NCBI GenBank assembly: GCA_947480015.1
Contig: CANKBS010000027.1
Span: forward strand, 1 to 50,779
Length of the DNA: 50,779 bases
DNA from: Sphingobacteriaceae bacterium
GTDB taxonomy: Bacteria; Bacteroidota; Bacteroidia; B-17B0; Aurantibacillaceae
Reading direction: 5' to 3'
Both the position numbers and the translations under genes were made by a program. This document shows positions 34,811 through 42,600 of the stretch, one piece after another. Below the pieces are notes generated by a model, which was not told the DNA's origin, did not search any database, and saw only the letters and a list, made by a program, of their open reading frames with translations. Position 1 is the first letter of the stretch. Each line of letters begins with the position of its first letter.

Positions 34811-34818
34811 TATCTTTG
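34811..34818 (+). promoter_or_regulatory. Bacteroidota -7 promoter element (TATCTTTG) before glmM
   Basis: TATCTTTG matches TANNTTTG and overlaps the first TTG of the glmM reading frame, which shows that translation starts further on. A -33 box at the expected distance is not clear. Confidence 0.5.
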
Positions 34819-34836
34819 CCAAGCAAAAAAAAAGCT

Positions 34837-36234
34837 TTGACTCTAATTAAAAGTATTTCTGGAATAAGAGGCACCATCGGCGGCAAACCCGATGCCGGAT
34901 TAACTCCTTTGGATGCAGTAAAATATGCATCTGCCTACGGTACCTGGATTATTGGTAACAACAAACAAATCTCTAAAGTTACAGTTGTTATTGGTCGTGA
35001 TGCTCGTATGAGTGGCGAGATGATTTCGAGTCTTGTAAGTAATACCTTGATAGGTTTAGGAATTAATGTGATTGACCTTGGATTGAGCACGACGCCAACG
35101 GTTGAAGTGGCTGTTACGGAACTTCAGGCTCAAGGCGGTATTATTTTAACTGCCAGTCATAATCCTAAACAATGGAATGCTTTAAAACTCTTAAATGAAT
35201 TGGGTGAGTTCATTAGTGAACAAGCCGGACAGCAACTTTTAAAAATTGCTGAATTGAGTGATTTTACCTATGCAGAAGTAAATGATTTAGGTAAGTATAC
35301 GTTAAATACAGATTTTCTCAACACGCATATACAAAAAATAATTGCCTTGCCTTATGTGGACTGTGAGGCCGTTAAAAAAGCGAATTTTTCTATTGTACTA
35401 GATGCAATTAATTCAAGTGGTGCTATTGCTGTACCTGCGCTGCTTAGGGTATTGGGCGTTGAAAAGATTACAATCATTCATGGAGAAACAACTGGTGATT
35501 TCGCACATAATCCCGAACCACTACCCGAACATTTGAGGGATTTGAGTCAAACAGTGGTGAAACAGCGTGCTCATATAGGAATTAGTGTTGATCCGGATGT
35601 TGACCGTTTAGCATTTGTGTGTGAAGATGGTGAAATGTTTGGTGAAGAATATACCTTGGTGGCAGTAGCCGATTATGTTTTAAACCATAACCAAAAAGGA
35701 AATACCGTTAGTAATCTTTCCTCTACAAGGGCTTTAAGAGACGTAACCGAATCTCAAGGCGGCGTTTATACGGCCTCGGCAGTTGGTGAAGTGAATGTTG
35801 TTGCAAAGATGAAAGAAACCAATGCGGTTATTGGAGGAGAAGGCAACGGAGGCATTATTTTACCGGAACTTCATTATGGGCGCGATGCACTAGTTGGGAT
35901 TGCCATTTTTTTAACGCACCTCGCAAAATATGGCAAATCGGTATCTATGCTGCGAACTACTTATCCCAATTATTACATCTCAAAAAACAAAATCGAATTA
36001 ACACCTCAGATTGATGTTGATAAAGTTTTAAACGACATTAAAGAAAAATATAAAAAACAACCCGTTAACACCACTGATGGTGTTAAAATTGAATTTGATA
36101 AAGAGTGGGTTCATTTGCGTAAAAGCAATACCGAACCCATAATTCGAATATATAGTGAAAGTCAGAGTTTATCTACCGCAGATAGTTTGGCCAAAAAAAT
36201 CATTAACGACATTATTGAAATAATTAAAAATTAA
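34837..36234 (+). CDS. glmM: Phosphoglucosamine mutase (GlmM)
   Basis: A protein of 465 residues from the TTG at 34837. It interconverts glucosamine-6- and -1-phosphate for UDP-GlcNAc synthesis. The phosphoserine loop is TASHNP (Ser107), the metal loop DPDVDRLAF, the sugar loop GGEGNGG and the phosphate loop RKSNTEPIIRIY. The first TTG at 34816 is inside a promoter box, and TLIKSISGIRGTIGG is the usual N-terminus, so the second TTG is chosen. A general phosphomannomutase/phosphoglucomutase role is the alternative. It is monocistronic. Confidence 0.92.
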   Translation: MTLIKSISGIRGTIGGKPDAGLTPLDAVKYASAYGTWIIGNNKQISKVTVVIGRDARMSGEMISSLVSNTLIGLGINVIDLGLSTTPTVEVAVTELQAQGGIILTASHNPKQWNALKLLNELGEFISEQAGQQLLKIAELSDFTYAEVNDLGKYTLNTDFLNTHIQKIIALPYVDCEAVKKANFSIVLDAINSSGAIAVPALLRVLGVEKITIIHGETTGDFAHNPEPLPEHLRDLSQTVVKQRAHIGISVDPDVDRLAFVCEDGEMFGEEYTLVAVADYVLNHNQKGNTVSNLSSTRALRDVTESQGGVYTASAVGEVNVVAKMKETNAVIGGEGNGGIILPELHYGRDALVGIAIFLTHLAKYGKSVSMLRTTYPNYYISKNKIELTPQIDVDKVLNDIKEKYKKQPVNTTDGVKIEFDKEWVHLRKSNTEPIIRIYSESQSLSTADSLAKKIINDIIEIIKN

Positions 36235-36353
36235 AAGTGATTGCGTTTTCGTTTGAAAATTACTGCTCTTTGATTTAATATGAGTACTAACTTTACGGAT
36301 TGTTTTATTAATACAAAAAGAACGTAACTTAACTATATCCTAACTCCTGTGTT

Positions 36354-36563
36354 TGCAAACCCCCGCAACAACAAAAGGATGGTAGTAATAAAATTTATTC
36401 TCTACATGAATCGGATGTGTATTGTATGGCTAAAGGTAAAGAGACTAAAACTTATTAATTTGGTTGCAAAGCCTCAGTAGTACTCACAAAAAGTACAGGC
36501 ATTATTGTTAGAGAAACAACCTTTGAAAAAACACAAACGATCTCTAAACACGTATGGGCCTTG
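36354..36563 (+). pseudogene. Decayed IS5-type DDE transposase fragment
   Basis: Reading in the frame of 36393 gives QQQKDGSNKIYSLHES, then DVYCMAKGKETKTY, a stop, then FGCKASVVLTKSTGIIV, which is unmistakably the KIYSLHEPDVYCI.KGK..K.YEFG core of IS5-type DDE transposases. The stop TAA at 36456-36458 replaces the GAA of the conserved YEFG motif. After about 36510 the similarity fades and another stop follows near 36563. The N- and C-terminal parts are missing, so it is a relic. It lies in the 495-base gap between glmM and the adhesin locus. Confidence 0.75.
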
Positions 36564-36651
36564 AAAAACGCAGTAAATCAAAAATGATACAAATACGACT
36601 TCTTTGAGTCAATGAAGACAGGAGACAATTAGTCTTTATAGGACAGAATGT

Positions 36652-36677
36652 AAATGGCAGAAATATTCTGCCATTTC
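36652..36677 (-). terminator. Hairpin downstream of the 727-residue surface protein
   Basis: The AAATGGCAG / CTGCCATTT inverted repeat with a short AT loop lies about 55 bases after the stop codon on the minus strand. The T-run is weak, so termination is plausible rather than certain. It could instead be a relic of the decayed IS nearby. Confidence 0.4.
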
Positions 36678-36729
36678 GAATTTTGAGATAGAGTTACCGA
36701 AAATTACGCGTTGAGATGCCCCCGACTTT

Positions 36730-38913
36730 TTATTCTTTAATGAATTTAGATTGTGCAAGCAGTTTGTTATCATCTAATAGCTTTACACAATAAACACCTT
36801 GTGAAAAAAGGCTTATGTTTAAACTAGTTTGGCTAGCTTTTAGAGTTTCAATACGGACCATCTCGCCAAGAGCATTGTAAATTTCGATGCGTCCATTCCC
36901 ACTTATAGAACTGGCACTTATTGTTACAAAATCTTTCGATGGGTTAGGATAAATAGTCATGATTGATGGATTGCCCTTTAGCTCCAAAACACCTACACAC
37001 TCGGTAACTTTTAATGAAGCTGTAGCTGTGTTTATGCAACCATTTGGGTCGGTGCCGCTTATTGTATAATTAGTGGTGATAGTAGGGGTAATGATAATCG
37101 CGAAGTTATTAGAACCTGTATTCCAGGTATAGGTTGTCGCTCCGCCGGCGGTTAGCACTGCTACCTGATTGTAACAAATGCTGGAAACAGTAGGACTAAT
37201 TGTAACGTTTGGTAGTGGATTTACAGTTACCCCCGAAACCATCGAGGCCTTGCAACCATTAGCACCAATGCCTGTAACGGTATAGTTGGTGTTAAGCGAT
37301 GGCATAACGGTTGCATAATTACCTGAGTAGCTATAGCTTAAAGCGTTCCCCATTGGAACTATGGTAAAACCCTTACCTGCGCAAATTGTGCCGCTGTTAA
37401 CAGTAAAAATAGGAGTCGGCTTAACAGAAATTGTAACCTGTGCAGAATTGCTGCAATTTGCACTGGTGCCTGTTACCGTATAACTTGTTGTAACCGTTGG
37501 GCTAAGTGTAATAACCTGTGTTTGCGGCCCGGTTGACCAATTATAGTTGTTGGCTCCATTAACCGTTAAGCTTGTAGTTTGCCCCGGGCAAATGATTATT
37601 AAGCCACTTAGCGTTAGCGAAGGAACCGCGTTGACTGAAACAGTAAGAGCAGTGGTATTGCTGCAAGGCCCGCTTACTCCAGTAAGGATGTAGTTGGTCG
37701 TTGAAGTTGGGTTGAGTGCTGCGATCTGAGCTATGGCGCCCGAGGACCAACTGTAAGTGCTTGTAGCACCATTGCCTGTTAAGTTAGTTGTTTGCCCGTT
37801 ACAAATTACTGTATTTCCGCTCACAGTAATGGTAGGAATCAGTGTAACATTGACCAATCTTACAACGCTGGCACTACAGCCATTTGCGGCCAGTCCAGTA
37901 ACACTATAGTTTGTGCTTACGGTTGGTGATACGCTTATAGTTGCCGTATTCGCTAAATTAATCCAGTTATAACTTAATGCCCCGGTTGCTGTTAAGGTAG
38001 TACTTGAGCCATTGCAAATAGCGGTATTACCCGTAACGGAAAGAGAAGCCGACAGAACAACAACTGTGGAAACAGCCCTGGCGATACAACCATTTGTACC
38101 GGCAGTGCTTACCGAATATTGACTTGTTATGGTGGGGCTTACAACGGCTGATCCACCCGTGTAGGTATAGGTTGTGCCGCCAGTTGGTGAAAATGTAAAC
38201 GAATAGCCATTGCAGATAGAGCCGCTGTTTACGACAAGCGTAGGGCTTTGTAACACTGTAATTGTAAAAGTTGAACCGGTTGGAGAAGGGCAACCATTAG
38301 GGGCAACACCAAATAGTGTATAAGTGGTTGTTACAGGAGGACTCACTGTGAACGAAGTACCTGTTAACGAATTGGACTCGCCCACCAGAAAATAATTCGA
38401 CGCTCCAGCTCCATTAACCGTATAGGTGTTGCCCGAACAAAGCGTTCCTGAGTTGGCACTAACAAATAGTGGCGCTGTAGTGGCCACTGAAAGTGTAATA
38501 GTTGCGAGAGAGCCGGCACCACTGCCATTTGAGGCTATTAGGGAAAGTGTATAGTTACCAGTACCTGTAAAGGTTAGCACCGGATTTTGTAAACTAGAGA
38601 CGAAGACACCATTTACACTGTATGACCAGGAAGTTGGTGTGTTGGAAGAAGTACTTGTGAGTTGAACTGTTTGATTAATGCAGGCCGGAGATACACTCAA
38701 GGTAAAATTAGAGGCGGGAGTTTGGGCCTTAGTTCCAGATGACATTAACACTAAAAGACCAAGCAAATTGACAAATTTGTTTGGTCTGAGGTTTAACAAA
38801 AAATTTACAAACGAATGGGATTCTTTTTTATTTTTTGAAGAGATAATTATCTTATCAATTCGCATAGAAGAGATGTAATTATTGCTGATTGTATACGCGA
38901 TGAATTTGGACAT
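36730..38913 (-). CDS. T9SS type A secreted protein with Ig-like repeats
   Basis: A protein of 727 residues; an internal ATG at residue 17 is an alternative start. The signal sequence is unusually late (FVNLLGLLVLMSSGTKAQ, about residues 47-64). One PKD-like repeat (about 65-145) and seven Ig-like repeats of about 70 residues follow (motif NSG.IC.G.SFT..P.G...YTY.GG...VSP..TT.YSVTG...NGC). The C-terminal 75 residues, MTIYPNPSKDFVTISA to GVYCVKLLDDNKLLAQSKFIKE, form a type A T9SS sorting tail. It is divergent from the 1969-residue protein and built from the same repeat family. Presumably a surface adhesin or matrix protein. Confidence 0.9.
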   Translation of the reverse strand: MSKFIAYTISNNYISSMRIDKIIISSKNKKESHSFVNFLLNLRPNKFVNLLGLLVLMSSGTKAQTPASNFTLSVSPACINQTVQLTSTSSNTPTSWSYSVNGVFVSSLQNPVLTFTGTGNYTLSLIASNGSGAGSLATITLSVATTAPLFVSANSGTLCSGNTYTVNGAGASNYFLVGESNSLTGTSFTVSPPVTTTYTLFGVAPNGCPSPTGSTFTITVLQSPTLVVNSGSICNGYSFTFSPTGGTTYTYTGGSAVVSPTITSQYSVSTAGTNGCIARAVSTVVVLSASLSVTGNTAICNGSSTTLTATGALSYNWINLANTATISVSPTVSTNYSVTGLAANGCSASVVRLVNVTLIPTITVSGNTVICNGQTTNLTGNGATSTYSWSSGAIAQIAALNPTSTTNYILTGVSGPCSNTTALTVSVNAVPSLTLSGLIIICPGQTTSLTVNGANNYNWSTGPQTQVITLSPTVTTSYTVTGTSANCSNSAQVTISVKPTPIFTVNSGTICAGKGFTIVPMGNALSYSYSGNYATVMPSLNTNYTVTGIGANGCKASMVSGVTVNPLPNVTISPTVSSICYNQVAVLTAGGATTYTWNTGSNNFAIIITPTITTNYTISGTDPNGCINTATASLKVTECVGVLELKGNPSIMTIYPNPSKDFVTISASSISGNGRIEIYNALGEMVRIETLKASQTSLNISLFSQGVYCVKLLDDNKLLAQSKFIKE

Positions 38914-39259
38914 TGTTTTTTTATGGTTGTTGTTTTTAGTGTGCTAAAAAAAATGTTTATCTAGCAGAATGAATTAATAAATCCTGCTGTTAATGCAGAG
39001 TCAAAAATAAAACATCTATTAAGGCAGCGTAAAACAAAACTCTTTATCACGTATTAAACCAAATGTAATCAATTTCAGAATAAAATTATGGTAAATGCGA
39101 TTTATTTGTAATTCACTTAGAAGTGGAGTGAATTGAATGAGAATTTACAGAACCAGTTTCAGCTAAATCTAATAATTAAAGTAAAGTATTCTTTTTTTAC
39201 TGATCGAAACTGGGTAACACCCATCTTTTTTACAACTTGAATTAAAGCAAAAAACGACT
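38914..39259. other. Intergenic region between the divergent surface protein genes
   Basis: AT-rich and without a recognisable gene. It contains a perfect 8-bp hairpin, AATTCACT (39110-39117) with AGTGAATT (39127-39134), and an inverted pair CCAGTTTC (39153-39160) / GAAACTGG (39206-39213). It must contain promoters for at least one of the two flanking giant genes, but no clean TANNTTTG box was found. Confidence 0.35.
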
Positions 39260-39436
39260 ACCTTTTAAAAATAGCCGGTTTTATATGGGAGGACTCATTT
39301 AGTAAACGCTTTGTGTCAAATTGGTTATAATTCAAATGTAAATATTGGAACAACAATTATTGATGCAAGCAATCAAATCTGCGGCTTGCTATTTGTTCAA
39401 ATCAAAAAAGGTTTAGAGTCAAAAAGCTTAAATTGA
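39260..39436 (+). pseudogene. Possible IstB-like ATPase remnant
   Basis: An open stretch without a start codon reads GRTHLVNALCQIGYNSNVNI and continues with DASNQICGLLFVQIKKGLESK to a TGA at 39434-39436. Just upstream, in another frame, LLKIAG is read. Together they resemble a P-loop region (IAGPTGTGKTHLVNAL) with the loop damaged by an indel, as in IstB of IS21 elements. The similarity is from memory of the motif only and is weak beyond the first 20 residues. Confidence 0.35.
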
Positions 39437-39614
39437 TAAAAGCCTAATTATTTGTTATTAGTGAACGGCGGTTGATTTTTATCCGCTTTTTTTCGGTTTA
39501 ATTCTAAATCGATTTAGGGGATTTTAAGGATTTGTTCGTCTTAAAACTTTTTTTTATATATTTACTTGGTGCTTAACTAGAAGTAATCCAAATAAGACAC
39601 AACAATAAAAAAAC

Positions 39615-42600
39615 ATGACTAGATTATTCCAAATTCAGAAAACGATAATGCTTTCTCTTTTTGTGCTTAGTTTGCACCGCACTGCTTTCGCACAGGAGTG
39701 GACTTGGGTAAAAGGCGCCAACACAATTAATGCCATTGGCGTTTATGGCACTCAAGGCACACCGGCTACGTCTAACTTACCAGGTTCGCGCGAAGGTTCC
39801 GCAACATGGACGGACCTTAGTGGAAATTTATGGTTGTTTGGTGGAAATGGCTTTTCTTCTTTGTTATACGGACGATTAAACGATTTATGGAAATTAAATC
39901 CTACTACACATCAGTGGACTTGGGTTAATGGTCCAAATAATACTAATCAGTCGGGTTTATATGGCACTTTGGGAACTCCAAGTAGCACCAATAACCCAGG
40001 GGCCAGATCCTATCCGGTTACTTGGACCGACGATACTGGTAATCTTTGGATGTTTGGTGGTTTAGGTTATGACGCTTTTGGAAGTAATGACAACCTAAAT
40101 GATTTATGGAAATATAGTGTGGGTACAAATCAATGGACCTGGATGGGTGGAAGTAATTTGAGTGATCAGATAGGTATATATGGAACACAAGGGGTCCCTT
40201 CGGCAACTAACATACCGGGTGCCAGAAGATTAAGTAATGGCTGGAAAGATAACAGTGGAAATTTATGGCTTTTTGGAGGTTATGGTTTTGATGCAAGTTC
40301 GGGTCAGTCGGCATTGAGTGATCTTTGGAAATTTGATCCTAGTGCTAACACATGGACCTGGGTAAAAGGAGCTAGTGCACGCGATGATTATGGAATTTAC
40401 GGAACACAAGGCGTTCCAACTTCGGGCAATTACCCCGGTTCACGATATGGTGCCACTTCATGGAAAGATAACAGTGGTAATTTATGGTTGTTTGCCGGTT
40501 ATGGTAAAGACGCTGTGAATAATTCAACTTACTTAAGTGATGTTTGGAAATACACGGTTTCAACCAATCAGTGGGCTTGGGTGAAAGGTTCGAATGTGGG
40601 AAATGCTGTTTCAGTTAATGGTACACAAACTATTCCCGCATCGGCTAATCATCCTGGTGGCAGATACCAATGCACGAATTGGGCGGATAACAGCGGTAAC
40701 TTAGTCCTTCAAGGTGGATTTGGTATAACTAATAATGCCGGTGGCCCACATAATTTAAATGAAGTTTGGAAATTTAACGTTACTACTAATCAATGGTCAT
40801 GGATTCGTGGCGTTTATAATGAAATAGCAGGTGCTTATGGCACACAGAGTGTAACGGCACTTTCAAGTGATCCAGGTTCAGGATATTTTCGTGTAAGTTG
40901 GAAAGACGCCTCCGGTAAATTTTGGTTATTTGGAGGATATGGTTTCGATGTAAATGCTAATCATAACGTATTAAGTGAATTATGGGTGATGGATCCTTGC
41001 CCTGCTGGAGCCCCTATTAATGTTGGCGCTTGGTCAACATTAAATATTTGTAACGGAAACAACACCACATTGTTTGCGGTAAGTGGCACAAATACCGTGA
41101 GTTGGTATGCTAATGCAACCACCACCACTGCGCTGGCTACCGGTACAAATTATACGACGCCAAACCTTTCAACCGGTTCGTATACTTATTTTGCTGCAGC
41201 AACCAATACCTGTGGCGCGAGTTTTGTTAGGTCGCCACTAATTGTAATTTCTAATAATGTTAACCCAACAGTAACAACCGGCCCTAGTCAGTTTACAGTA
41301 AACTATGTGATAGGAAGTGGACAAACAATTAATTCCAACTGGAGTCCATGGAATTTTACATTTACCGATCCATTACCACTTGGCGCTATCATTACTGGTG
41401 TTGATCTCACTTGTGATGGAGTGGATCAAGGATGGGGCGGCACAGGATATAATGCTGATTTTCAGTTGGCAGGAACAAGAATTGGTTATGCGAGCTATCA
41501 ACATTATATTCAAACTTTTAATATTAGGAGCACGAAGCCATTTCCGAATTATATTTATGGTGGGACAAATGTTTTTCAAATGTATTTTGCGGGTTGGGGT
41601 GGATGGCAAGGTTTTATTTACAACGCAACACTCCATATTCGTTATCAAACGAAAACACCGGCGGCCATTACAGCCTGCCAGAATAGTAGTTTAACGCTTA
41701 AGGCTTATGGCGCAGTAACCTATACTTGGTCAGGCGGAGTTACGGATAATGTATCGTTTCCATTAACAACATCACAAACTTATACCGTTACCGGGGCTAA
41801 TATTTTTGGCTGTGTGAACACCGCTACTCAACAAGTGAATGTTATTTCTGCTCCAACCTTGGCCTTAAGTGGAAACACCTCGGTTTGCTTAGGAAACCCA
41901 ATCGCAGAGGCCGTAACCATTTCGGGAGCCTCCACTAGTTTCTCATGGAATACTGGTTCAACTTCTCTAACCATTAGTGCTACCCCAAGTATTAGTACTA
42001 CTTATTCAGCTATTGCACAAAATTCAATAACCGGTTGCTCGCATTCTGTAATAAGAAAATTAATTGTTAGTGCAAGTCCAGTACTCAGTGTTTCTGCCTC
42101 CAGTTCCATTATTTGTTCCGGTCGATCCACTACTTTGTCGGCCAGTCAACTCATTGCCTCTTATGGATTAAATTTTGATGGCCTTGATGATTATGTAGAA
42201 ACAAACGCCAATATTACCGAATTGGCTCAAGGTGATTTTTGCATTGAAGCATGGGTTAAAACAACGGGTTACTCCCTAGGTATTGTAAATTGCGCCAATT
42301 CCAACACAACTTGGGAACCGGGTGAAAAATCGTTGTATCTTGATGCAAGTGGAATACCAACTTTTGTAGGCTGGGGAAATAATTATATTCCGGGTAATAT
42401 TGTTATTAATGATGGTACCTGGCATCATGTGGCAGTGGTTTGGAACTATGGCGCCGGTGCAGTAAATGTTGGTAAAATGTATGTAGATGGCGTGGATCAC
42501 ACAGGTAGTGTAAGTTACACCCCTAATCAAACGAATCTGGGTACTTTTAAAATAGGCTTGGCTAATTATTGGGTTGCAGAAGCTCCTAATAACTTTACCG

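Noticed and set aside
39110-39213. Inverted repeats in the divergent intergenic region taken as an operator
   Set aside because: Eight-base arms are expected by chance in AT-rich DNA of this length, and they do not overlap an identifiable promoter.
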